Assembly (NCBI GenBank): GCA_964473645.1
Contig: CAYYPW010000003.1
Location: 1-64,000, forward strand
Length of the DNA: 64,000 bases
Reading direction: 5' to 3'
DNA from: HdN1 sp964473645
GTDB taxonomy: Bacteria; Pseudomonadota; Gammaproteobacteria; Pseudomonadales; Ketobacteraceae
Of the stretch, positions 18,671 to 26,862 are shown piece by piece (positions within the stretch are counted from its first letter, which is position 1; each line of letters starts with the position of its first letter). The notes below the pieces were generated by a model. The model searched no databases. It was given only the letters and a program-made list of their open reading frames with translations, and had not been told where the DNA came from. The translations under genes were made by a program, and so were the position numbers.

Positions 18671-19612
18671 ATGAAAAACAAGAAAGGCAAACCTTCCCCC
18701 TCTGCAAAGGCGGTGCTCTCTCCTGAATCCGAGCGGACGATCGATGCTTATCTTGATGCCGTCTGGCTTGAAAAAGGACTTAGCAAGCGTTCGCTGGAAG
18801 CCTACCGACAAGACCTTGAGCAGTGGTTGTTTTGGTGTGAAGCGCAAGCGTTGAACCCTTCGCTCGCGAGTTCTGCCGATGTGCAGCATTATTTTCAAAC
18901 ACGCCTGAAAGACGGTGCGCATGCGCGATCGATTGCTCGCATGCTCTCCTGTTTGCGTGGTTTGTTTGCGCATTGGGTGCGCAATGGCGTGATTCGTGAT
19001 GATCCAACGCTGCTGGTCGAAGCCCCCAAGCTCGGTAAACCTCTGCCCAAATCCCTCAGCGAGCAAGATGTAGAAGCTCTGCTGGCCGCCCCCGATTGTG
19101 ATGATCCCTTGGAGTTGCGCGACAAGGCGATGCTCGAGGTGTTGTATGCCTCAGGCTTGCGAGTGTCAGAGTTGGTGGGGTTGCGTCTGGAGCAAGTGAA
19201 TCTGCGGCAGGGGGTGGTCAGGGTATTGGGCAAGGGTAGCAAAGAAAGATTGGTACCCCTGGGCGAGGAGGCTCTGCATTGGTTGATCCGATATTCGCAG
19301 CAGGCGCGTACGTTACTGTTGTCACAACCGGCTGATAACCTTTTGTTTCCCAATCGGCGGGGCGGTGAAATGACGCGCCAAGCGTTCTGGTATCGCATCA
19401 AATACTATGCTTTGAAAGCAGGCTTGAATGTACATCTTTCACCCCACACCTTGCGGCATGCCTTTGCTACCCACTTGCTGAATCATGGCGCCGATTTGCG
19501 TGTGGTTCAGATGCTGTTGGGGCATAGTGATTTATCAACGACGCAAATCTATACCCATGTGGCACGTCTCAGATTGAAAACACTGCATGAGACGCATCAC
19601 CCACGGGGGTAG
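18671..19612 (+). CDS. xerD: Site-specific tyrosine recombinase XerD
   Basis: 313 residues. The N-terminal SAM-like core-binding domain (about 25-115) is followed by the catalytic domain with R164 (GLRVSELVGL), the beta-hairpin lysine in GKGSKERLVPLG, HTLRHAFATHLL, LGHSDLSTTQ and nucleophile Y294 in IYTHV. With XerC it resolves chromosome dimers at dif. XerC is not in this window, and the assignment to XerD over XerC rests on the neighbouring dsbC and recJ. The start is ATG 18671, although a TTG sits directly before it. The N-terminal 18 residues are Lys/Ser-rich and longer than in E. coli. Confidence 0.93.
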   Translation: MKNKKGKPSPSAKAVLSPESERTIDAYLDAVWLEKGLSKRSLEAYRQDLEQWLFWCEAQALNPSLASSADVQHYFQTRLKDGAHARSIARMLSCLRGLFAHWVRNGVIRDDPTLLVEAPKLGKPLPKSLSEQDVEALLAAPDCDDPLELRDKAMLEVLYASGLRVSELVGLRLEQVNLRQGVVRVLGKGSKERLVPLGEEALHWLIRYSQQARTLLLSQPADNLLFPNRRGGEMTRQAFWYRIKYYALKAGLNVHLSPHTLRHAFATHLLNHGADLRVVQMLLGHSDLSTTQIYTHVARLRLKTLHETHHPRG

Positions 19613-19717
19613 CATGCAAAAAACGTCCAGTAACAGGAACTGGGCATATGTATTCTGCTCTAAGGTTCCATTATGCTTTTCTCCGGCTCAAGCCTTCTCA
19701 ACAATAAAGGTATTCTA

Positions 19718-20443
19718 ATGAAACGATTGTATCTGGCTGCGGCCATCTTCGGCGGTATGGTGTGCAGCGCGTTCGCGCAAGAGGCGGAAATCAAAAAGTC
19801 GATTGAATCGACTTTGCCCGGCGCTAAAGTAGAAAACGTTGCAGAAACAGCAGTTAAGGATATTTACCAGGTAGGGCTTTCATCGGGGCAAGTGATTCAT
19901 GTCACTGGGGATGGCAAGCATTTGTTTGGGGGCGACCTGTTTGAGCTCAAGGGTGGCCGCCTTAATAACGTGACTGAAAACTGGCGTGCAGGTAGCCGCG
20001 TCGATGCGCTGAAAACCCTGCAGGATAAGGATCTCGTGGTGTTTCCCGCGCAAGGTGTTGAAAAGGGCCAGGTGTATGTGTTCACCGACACTAGTTGTGG
20101 TTATTGTTTGAAGCTTCACAGTGAAGTCCCCGAATTGAACAGCAAGGGGATTACCGTTAAATATGCCGCTTGGCCACGTGCGGGCGCGGACTCTGAGCCG
20201 GGCAAGCTGATGAAAGATGTCTGGTGTGCGAAAGATCGTCGTGACGCAATGAACAAAGCGAAATCACGTCAAGCGGTTGAACCCGGTGGCAAGTCTTGCA
20301 CCAATCAAGTCATTCTCGACCAGATTGCTCTGGGCCATAAAATGGGTATCGATGGAACCCCGGCTCTCTTCGACAAGGAAGGCCATAAGCTTGGCGGTTA
20401 CGTGCCGGCAAATGCACTGGTACAAATGCTGACCGAAAAGTAA
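19718..20443 (+). CDS. dsbC: Periplasmic disulfide isomerase DsbC
   Basis: 241 residues with a signal peptide (MKRLYLAAAIFGGMVCSAFA). An N-terminal dimerisation domain is followed by a thioredoxin-fold domain carrying C127-G-Y-C130 in TDTSCGYCLKLH. The cis-proline loop GIDGTPALF and a second cysteine pair (DVWCAK, KSCTNQ) are present, as in DsbC. It reshuffles wrong disulfides in the periplasm. AAAGG upstream supports ATG 19718. It follows xerD as in E. coli and Pseudomonas. Confidence 0.95.
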   Translation: MKRLYLAAAIFGGMVCSAFAQEAEIKKSIESTLPGAKVENVAETAVKDIYQVGLSSGQVIHVTGDGKHLFGGDLFELKGGRLNNVTENWRAGSRVDALKTLQDKDLVVFPAQGVEKGQVYVFTDTSCGYCLKLHSEVPELNSKGITVKYAAWPRAGADSEPGKLMKDVWCAKDRRDAMNKAKSRQAVEPGGKSCTNQVILDQIALGHKMGIDGTPALFDKEGHKLGGYVPANALVQMLTEK

Positions 20444-20832
20444 TTCCCCTATGCGCGTGTTGCGCCGGAGTATAGGCCTATGCGGGCGCTCTGGCGCATT
20501 TCGACAGACGCATCCGTGTATGCTCTGTGGTCGCTACGTAATTTGATATTCCCTTGAGTTACTTCACTTTAATGGCCAGGCATTATTGATTTTGGCTGTC
20601 AATTACCAGCCATATTGCCGTTCGGGTTGCCCTTAGTGCTACAGGCGTTTGTCACGAGGGAAGGCCAAATGGTTGAATCCGCACGGTAAGGCCTATCATA
20701 GAATGGGTGTGACTCGCATGCGTCATTTGGTGCTTTTTTGTGCCAATGGTTTCTGTCATTGTGCGAATACTTATCAAGAAACTAGAATGTCGCCGCTAAT
20801 TTGATGCAGCTTGGGACAGGAGCACAGCCATC
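20444..20832. other. Intergenic region between dsbC and the third hybrid kinase
   Basis: No gene is seen. Just after dsbC, TGCGCC (20461-20466) can pair with GGCGCA (20493-20498) around the palindrome ATAGGCCTAT (20472-20481). This forms a hairpin that may end dsbC transcripts, although there is no U-tract. The rest shows no clear motif. Confidence 0.4.
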
Positions 20833-23652
20833 GTGAGGATGACGATAGTCGCAGCCCTCGGGGACAATGGACGTCGAGCAAGGCTTGGGCGGCCTCTTTC
20901 TTGTGTGGCAGCCAGCGCGTGGTGGAGGATTTGTGTTCTATTGTTGAGTGCGGCGCTATCAATGTTCAGTGTCGAGGCGCTTGCTGAAAAGCCCGCCCAC
21001 TGGGAACGCGAAATGGCCGTTCTTGAAGACAGTGATTGTCAGCTCACTGTCGATGACATCGTGGCGAAAGCGACTCGCAACTGTTCTTGGCAATCGGTTG
21101 GACAGCGCATGCTGAATTTTGGTTTCAGCAGCAGCGCATATTGGTTGACGTTCCCTGCGCAGCGCTTGCAGCCAGGTGAGAGCCAGTACATGCTCGAAAT
21201 CGCCAACCATAAAGTGACACATATTGATGTGTATGTACTCTCTTCTCAGGAGGGTAATATTGCGATTGAGCAGCAATGGTCAACGGGTGTGGAAGTGCCC
21301 GTGCATTTACGTCAATTTTCCCACCGCCATTTCGTTTTCCCGGTCACGGTAGCCGACAACACGCCGCGAACAGTGTTGATTCGGATCGAAAGCCAATATC
21401 CTCTCAAGCTCCCCATTTACTGGACGTCTTCCGCTGAATTTCATCAGCGCAACGCCCTGCAAACGCTGTTTCAGGGCGTTTATTTTGGCAGCATTCTGAT
21501 CATGGCGTTTTACAACCTGTTTATCTATCTGGTAGTGCGTGATCGCAGTTATGCGTTGTATTTTGTTTTCATGGTAGTGATGGCGCTGTTTCTTGCGGTG
21601 GACAGAGGCATTGCTTACCAATATCTATGGCCGGGGCAGCTGCATACGGACTATGTCGCCTATGTGGCACTGATGTCGTTTGCGGCGGCCTGGAGTGTGT
21701 TTTTCTCGGTTGAATTTCTCTCGTTGCGGGAACATTTGCCGCGTTTTGCCCGAGGGTTTGGTTACCTGGCTCGTTTCTGGTTGTTGATGACGCTGGTCGC
21801 ACTCGGGTTTGCATCCCCTGCATTGGTCATATTCGAAGTGCTGATCGTGATCCCCGCAGGTGGGGCGTTATTGGCGGCAGGGGTCATCGCTTGGCGCAAA
21901 GGTGTGCCAGCAGCGCCTTACTATTTGATCGCCTGGGTGGTGATTATTCATGGTGCCGTTGTGTATGCGTTGACGCTGGTGGATATGTTTCCGCCCGGCA
22001 ACTACGCTGAATACGCCTTGCAGGTGAGCAGTATTGCCGAGGCTGCTTTGCTTTCATTAGGCCTGGCCCATCGTATCAAAACGTTGGATCGTGAGCGGAG
22101 CATGGCGTATGCAGCGGCACGCGCAAAAACCGATTTTATCGCCACCATCAGCCACGAAATTCGCACGCCCATGAACGGGATGCTGGGTATGGCGCAACTG
22201 TTGCGAGAAACAGGTGTGACCGAACAACAGCAGCGCTACGTGAATACCATTTTAAGTTCCGGGCAGGCGCTGTTGACCTTGCTGAACGATACGCTGGATT
22301 TTTCCAAAATCGAAGCCAAAAAGCTGGAGCTGGAATGCCTTGAATTTGATTTGCGCCAATTGATCGACGACAGTGCGGCGATTTTTTCGCTGCGGGCGCA
22401 AGAGAAAGGGCTGCGATTTTTTGTGGATGTCGATGTGCGTGTGCCGCAACATGTAATGGGGGACCCCACGCGGGTACGCCAGGTGTTGGCCAATTTGTTA
22501 AGCAACGCATTCAAGTTTACCGACCGTGGTGGTGTAACGCTCACGGTAAGTGTGAGTGCTGGCGAGCAGCAACTTGAGTTCAGTGTGCAAGACACTGGAT
22601 TAGGCATGAATAGTGATACCTTGGAACGCTTGTTTTCTCCGTATGTGCAAGCCAATGCGTCCACCGCGCGTAAATTCGGTGGCACGGGTTTAGGGCTGTC
22701 TATCTGTAAGCATCTGGTGGAGATGATGGGCGGGGGCATTGAGGTATTCAGCGAGGAAGGGCAAGGTTCGCGGTTTGGTTTTTCATTGCCTTTATTGACA
22801 GACAAAGAGAGGCAGGATGCGTTGCCCGAGAAAACGGCTTCACGCTATGCCTCCTTGCAGGTGATCAGTGTCGATGTGGCGTTGGTGAAAATGCTGTCTG
22901 CTTACGCCAAACAGTTAGGAATGACGTTTGCTTCCTTTGATAGCGTATCTGCATTGGCTGCGGCGCTACCCGAAAAGCAAGCTGTTGTCCTGCTGGATTC
23001 GCCTGGGGACGCGCAGGGCCTGTCAATGCTAGTCCCCTTTGGGGAATCGGGGTCTGGCTGGTTACAGTGTCAATGGGCAGTCGTGGTGAAACCTGGCGAG
23101 CGCCTGCAGGCGATTCCGGGATTTGCTCAACCGTTTTGGCTTTATGAAACCCCTTTCAGCGTTTCGGCCTTTCAACACCAACTCTGTGCCGTCCCACAAG
23201 AGAGGGTGGACGCTTTTAACGCCAAAGGGGGAGCGCAGGTAAAGCAAACCTACCGAGGAAAACGGGTGCTGGTGGTAGATGACAATCCCATCAACTCCTT
23301 GGTGGTTTGCGGCTTTCTCAACAAGCTGGAAATTGAATCCAAGGTGGCGCATAGCGCGGTGGAAGCCCTGGAAATGCTGGATGCCGCAGTCGCAGGTTTC
23401 GACCTGGTATTGATGGATTGCGAAATGCCCGGCATGAATGGGTATGAGGCCACGGCGGAAATTCGGCGTCGTGAACAACAACGTGGTCATGAGCGCTATC
23501 GCATTGTCGCTCTCAGTGCTCATATCATGGCGGATCATCGACAAAAGTGTCTGGATGCCGGCATGGACGACGTACTCACCAAGCCCATCCTGTTCGCTGA
23601 TTTGCAAGCTAAGGTCGGTGCATTACTGCAGGCGCCATCCACGCCTGCCTAG
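20833..23652 (+). CDS. 7TMR-DISM hybrid sensor histidine kinase with pseudo-receiver
   Basis: 939 residues, the third 7TMR-DISM hybrid kinase in the window. GTG 20833 or ATG 20839 starts a long N-terminus leading into a signal segment (ICVLLLSAALSMFSVEALA). The 7TMR-DISM extracellular domain and seven helices extend to about residue 415. HisKA follows with ATISHEIRTPMNG (H441), then HATPase with DTGLGMN and GGTGLGLSICK. A degenerate receiver-like region (about 675-785) comes next, with VVLLDSPG but no clear conserved lysine. The last domain is a genuine receiver with D862 in LMDCEMPGMNG. It sits between dsbC and hom, genes I expect to be adjacent in Pseudomonas. Ligand and output are unknown. 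Confidence 0.92.
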   Translation: MRMTIVAALGDNGRRARLGRPLSCVAASAWWRICVLLLSAALSMFSVEALAEKPAHWEREMAVLEDSDCQLTVDDIVAKATRNCSWQSVGQRMLNFGFSSSAYWLTFPAQRLQPGESQYMLEIANHKVTHIDVYVLSSQEGNIAIEQQWSTGVEVPVHLRQFSHRHFVFPVTVADNTPRTVLIRIESQYPLKLPIYWTSSAEFHQRNALQTLFQGVYFGSILIMAFYNLFIYLVVRDRSYALYFVFMVVMALFLAVDRGIAYQYLWPGQLHTDYVAYVALMSFAAAWSVFFSVEFLSLREHLPRFARGFGYLARFWLLMTLVALGFASPALVIFEVLIVIPAGGALLAAGVIAWRKGVPAAPYYLIAWVVIIHGAVVYALTLVDMFPPGNYAEYALQVSSIAEAALLSLGLAHRIKTLDRERSMAYAAARAKTDFIATISHEIRTPMNGMLGMAQLLRETGVTEQQQRYVNTILSSGQALLTLLNDTLDFSKIEAKKLELECLEFDLRQLIDDSAAIFSLRAQEKGLRFFVDVDVRVPQHVMGDPTRVRQVLANLLSNAFKFTDRGGVTLTVSVSAGEQQLEFSVQDTGLGMNSDTLERLFSPYVQANASTARKFGGTGLGLSICKHLVEMMGGGIEVFSEEGQGSRFGFSLPLLTDKERQDALPEKTASRYASLQVISVDVALVKMLSAYAKQLGMTFASFDSVSALAAALPEKQAVVLLDSPGDAQGLSMLVPFGESGSGWLQCQWAVVVKPGERLQAIPGFAQPFWLYETPFSVSAFQHQLCAVPQERVDAFNAKGGAQVKQTYRGKRVLVVDDNPINSLVVCGFLNKLEIESKVAHSAVEALEMLDAAVAGFDLVLMDCEMPGMNGYEATAEIRRREQQRGHERYRIVALSAHIMADHRQKCLDAGMDDVLTKPILFADLQAKVGALLQAPSTPA

Positions 23653-23754
23653 TGGCAGGTGTTTATCCTATCCCTCCTGACACGCTTACGCTTTTCTGTT
23701 GTTATCCAGGTGGCAAATAAGCAACTGAGGCGATGCTTTAACTGATGGACAGGG

Positions 23755-23760
23755 TATAAT
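23755..23760 (+). promoter_or_regulatory. Probable -10 box of the hom-thrC promoter
   Basis: A perfect TATAAT lies 45 bases before the GTG start of hom. The matching -35 is weak (around 23732-23740, GATGCTTTA). If used, the transcript would begin near 23767, which excludes longer N-terminal readings of hom. Confidence 0.55.
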
Positions 23761-23805
23761 GCGGGGCCTTTGGACTCCAATAACTATAATCAGGTTGAGG
23801 TGGTT

Positions 23806-25116
23806 GTGTTGAAACCAGTGAATGTTGGCATCGTAGGCTTGGGAACCGTTGGAAGCGGAACTTTCAAAGTGCTAGAGCGTAATGCGGAAGACATTGCCAG
23901 GCGCGCAGGTCGGGCCATTCAGGTGGTGCACGTGGGTGCGCGCCGCGACAATCCTGATTGCAACACCCAGGGCATCAAGGTATCGCGCGACATATTTGAA
24001 GTGGCCCGCAATCCCGAGGTCGACATTCTGGTGGAGTTGATTGGGGGCACCACGGTCGCCCGCGAACTGGTGCTTGAAGCCATTGCCCAGGGCAAGCACG
24101 TGGTGACGGCCAACAAAGCGCTGATCGCCCAACACGGCAATGAGATTTTCGCCGCAGCGCGTGAAAAAGGCGTCAATGTCTCTTTTGAGGCGGCGGTTGC
24201 GGGTGGCATTCCCGTGATCAAAGCGATTCGCGAGGGTTTGGCGGCTAACCGTATTCTTTGGGTTGCCGGGATCATTAACGGCACCAGTAACTTCATTCTT
24301 ACCGAAATGTGGGGCAAAGGCCGCAGCTTTGACGATGTGCTCAAAGAAGCCCAGGCCAAAGGCTATGCTGAAGCAGACCCCACCTTCGACGTCGAAGGGG
24401 TGGATGCGGCCCACAAATTGACTATTCTTGCATCGATCGCTTTTGGTATTCCTCTGCAATTCAATCAAGCCTACACCGAAGGTATCACGCGCATTACGCC
24501 GGCCGATGTCACCTATGCCGAGCAGTTGGGATACCGCATCAAATTGCTGGGGATGACACGCAAGAACGCCAACGGTGTTGAGCTGCGTGTGCACCCGACC
24601 TTGATTCCTGAGTCGCGGTTGATTGCCAATGTGAATGGCGTACTCAATGCGGTGATGGTCATGGCCGATGCCGTGGGCCCGACGTTTTATTCTGGCCCGG
24701 GTGCGGGTTCTGAACCGACTGCGTCGTCGGTCGTGGCGGATATTATTGATGTGACGCGGGTGCTGACCACCGACCCGACCAACCGTGTGCCGCATTTGGC
24801 ATTCCAGGCCGATCGTTTGGTGGATTTACCGATTCTGCCCATTGAAGAGGTAGAAACCGCGTTTTATCTGCGCATTTGCGCCAAAGACAACCCGGGTGTG
24901 TTGTCCAAGATAACGGCAGCGCTGAGTGCAGGCAATATTAATATCGAAGCAATCACCCAACGTGAAGCGGATGAAGTGAATGGGCAGGTGCCCATCATCA
25001 TGCTCACGCGCAAAGTGAAAGAAGCGGCCATGCGCCGTGCGATTCGTGAAATCGAAGCCCTCGATGACATCGTGGGAGAGGTGGTACGCATTCGTCTCGA
25101 AACACTGGATGCCTGA
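23806..25116 (+). CDS. hom: Homoserine dehydrogenase
   Basis: 436 residues, reducing aspartate semialdehyde to homoserine on the threonine/methionine/isoleucine path. The N-terminal NAD(P) motif is VGIVGLGTVGSGTF. The central domain has NGTSNFILTEM and AEADPTFDVEGVDAAHKL. A C-terminal ACT domain (about 350-430, FYLRICAKDNPGVLSKIT) suggests feedback control, typically by threonine. The start is set at GTG 23806, with GAGG five bases upstream and the likely promoter at 23755. Next gene thrC lies 81 bases downstream, consistent with an operon. Confidence 0.95.
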   Translation: MLKPVNVGIVGLGTVGSGTFKVLERNAEDIARRAGRAIQVVHVGARRDNPDCNTQGIKVSRDIFEVARNPEVDILVELIGGTTVARELVLEAIAQGKHVVTANKALIAQHGNEIFAAAREKGVNVSFEAAVAGGIPVIKAIREGLAANRILWVAGIINGTSNFILTEMWGKGRSFDDVLKEAQAKGYAEADPTFDVEGVDAAHKLTILASIAFGIPLQFNQAYTEGITRITPADVTYAEQLGYRIKLLGMTRKNANGVELRVHPTLIPESRLIANVNGVLNAVMVMADAVGPTFYSGPGAGSEPTASSVVADIIDVTRVLTTDPTNRVPHLAFQADRLVDLPILPIEEVETAFYLRICAKDNPGVLSKITAALSAGNINIEAITQREADEVNGQVPIIMLTRKVKEAAMRRAIREIEALDDIVGEVVRIRLETLDA

Positions 25117-25197
25117 GCGCCAGTGAATTAAAGCACGTTGCCAAAACGTGTGGATTTGGATTGTTTTGCTGAAAAATAAAGTGTTGGAAACCATACC

Positions 25198-26283
25198 ATG
25201 CCAGTTAGTTCACGTTATACCGGTTTGATCGATAAATACCGCGACCATTTGCCCGTGCATGATGACACGCGGATCATTAGCCTCGGTGAAGGCAATACCC
25301 CTCTGATCCGTCTGCACAATATTCCGCGGTTGATTGGCAAGCAGGTGGATATTTATGTGAAATACGAGGGGCTCAACCCTACCGGTTCTTTCAAGGATCG
25401 GGGCATGACCATGGCCGTTACCAAGGCGGTGGAAGAGGGCAGCCGTGCGATTATCTGTGCGTCGACCGGAAACACGTCAGCAGCGGCGGCAGCTTATGCG
25501 GCGCGTGCGGGCATTACTGCGTTTGTGTTGATTCCTGAAGGCAAGATTGCCATGGGCAAACTGGCGCAGGCGATGATGTATGGTGCTATCACGCTGCAGA
25601 TACGTGGCAACTTTGACGAAGGGATGGAGTTGGTGAAGCGTGTTGCGTCTGAGGCGCCGGTAACGATTGTGAATTCCATCAATCCGTTCCGTTTGCAAGG
25701 GCAGAAGACGGCTTCGTTTGAGATCGTTGAAGAGCTGGGTTGTGCGCCGGATTATCACTGCTTGCCTGTGGGTAATGCCGGCAATATCACTGCGCACTGG
25801 ATGGGGTATTGCGAATATCACAAGGCCGGGATTAATAATTCTCTGCCGAAGATGGTGGGTTATCAGGCGGCGGGCTCTGCGCCGTTTATGCGCGGGCATA
25901 TGGTGGATAAACCTGAAACCGTTGCGACGGCGATTCGTATCGGGCATCCGCAGTCTTGGGATAAGGCCTGGACGGTGCAGAAGGATTCCGGGGGCTGGTT
26001 CGATGAGTTGAGCGATGAGGAAATTCTGCTGACGCAGCGGATGTTGGCGCAACACGAAGGTGTGTTCTGTGAGCCGGCGTCGGCGGCGTCGTTGGGCGGG
26101 GCTATTCGTGATATCAAGAGTGGCAAGATTCCTGAAGGCAGCAAGATTGTTTGTACGTTGACGGGCAATGGGTTGAAAGATCCGGATACTGCAATTGCGC
26201 AATGCAAGAGTTCGGTGTTGATGACGATCGATGCAACGCTTGAGGCAGTGAAGGACGGTATTTTGCGGAATATGGCGCAGTAA
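25198..26283 (+). CDS. thrC: Threonine synthase
   Basis: 361-residue PLP enzyme converting O-phosphohomoserine to threonine. The PLP lysine is K66 in NPTGSFKDRGM. The phosphate-binding and substrate motifs STGNTSAAAAAYAARAG and GNAGNITAHWMGY are intact. Length and sequence suit the short, Pseudomonas-type threonine synthase. It is paired with hom for consecutive steps. Repeat element A lies 51 bases after its stop codon. Confidence 0.95.
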   Translation: MPVSSRYTGLIDKYRDHLPVHDDTRIISLGEGNTPLIRLHNIPRLIGKQVDIYVKYEGLNPTGSFKDRGMTMAVTKAVEEGSRAIICASTGNTSAAAAAYAARAGITAFVLIPEGKIAMGKLAQAMMYGAITLQIRGNFDEGMELVKRVASEAPVTIVNSINPFRLQGQKTASFEIVEELGCAPDYHCLPVGNAGNITAHWMGYCEYHKAGINNSLPKMVGYQAAGSAPFMRGHMVDKPETVATAIRIGHPQSWDKAWTVQKDSGGWFDELSDEEILLTQRMLAQHEGVFCEPASAASLGGAIRDIKSGKIPEGSKIVCTLTGNGLKDPDTAIAQCKSSVLMTIDATLEAVKDGILRNMAQ

Positions 26284-26334
26284 GTTTTCTGTTCCTGGTT
26301 TCGTTTGTCTGTAAGTGAGTTTTTTTCCTAGTAC

Positions 26335-26458
26335 AGGTTGTTCGTGGCAGTTTGGTTCGGGAAACGCCGTAAATACGTCCCTGTAGGCTCGACGCGGCTA
26401 GGCGCCCCCCGACATCCATGTCGGCGACGTTCCCGAACCAAACTGCCACGAACAACCT
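26335..26458 (+). repeat. Core-and-stem palindromic element, copy A
   Basis: A perfect 29-bp inverted repeat (26335-26363 with 26430-26458, left arm beginning AGGTTGTTCGTGG and ending CGGGAA) frames a 66-base core (26364-26429). The core contains GTAGGCTCGACGC and the internal hairpin CCGACATCCATGTCGG (26409-26424). The core is about 89 percent identical by eye to copy C at 47821-47886, while the arms are different sequences. No U-tract follows, so it is not a standard intrinsic terminator. It lies between thrC and recJ, 134 bases from copy B in the opposite orientation. Confidence 0.9.
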
Positions 26459-26592
26459 CAAGCTGCAGGTGGTATTCCCGATTCTTTGTTGCCAGTATTA
26501 CGTCGTTGCCTAAAATTGCTTGTCGCTAGTTTTCATTGCGGTGCGTGTAATTCGTTTTCGTCAAATAGTTGGTTCCCACTGATTCTGCAAAA

Positions 26593-26725
26593 GGGCTTTG
26601 AGGGGGATAATTGATGGAACGTCGCCGACATGGATGGCGGGGGCGCCCAGTTGCGTCGAGCCTATAGGGACGTATTTGTGGGGGGACGCCTAGTCCGTTT
26701 CCAGCAATTATTCCCCTCAAAGCCC
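26593..26725 (-). repeat. Core-and-stem palindromic element, copy B
   Basis: This copy lies in reverse orientation to copy A. Its arms (about 27 bases, outer sequence GGGCTTTGAGGGG on the left and CCCCTCAAAGCCC on the right) pair with one G-T wobble and one mismatch. Read on the minus strand, the core contains AATACGTCCCTATAGGCTC and GGCGCCCCCGCCATCC, clearly the same family. It also carries extra bases (GACTAGGCGTCCCCC) near the GGAAACG end. The arm sequence differs from those of A and C. Confidence 0.85.
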
Positions 26726-26862
26726 AAATCAGCGAATTTTTAAGTTAATCAAATTCTTTGGTTCCCTAGTCACTTACCTATTTGATCACCAATAAAGTGG
26801 ATTCATCACAGGACGGAACCTTGCCCTCATCGATTCTCCTTTGACTTCTCTTGGAGCGTTAC

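Larger units (their letters stand above)
26284..26862. other. thrC-recJ intergenic region
   Basis: This 579-base gap holds repeat copies A and B and no gene. Short open frames crossing the repeats (about 63-115 codons, encoding RKYVPVGSTRLGAPRHPC-type peptides) come from the repeat core and are not genes. The GGAG ribosome-binding site of recJ lies at its end. No other motif was recognised. Confidence 0.75.

Noticed and set aside
26335..26458. Copy A as a standard intrinsic terminator of thrC
   Set aside because: The stem is long, but the loop is a structured 66-base core and no U-tract follows. The repeat-family explanation fits better.
26338..26529. 63-codon open frame encoding a RKYVPVGSTRLGAPRHPC-type peptide
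   Set aside because: It is the translation of the repeat core of copy A. The same kind of peptide arises from copies B and C, and there is no ribosome-binding site. It is a repeat by-product, not a gene.
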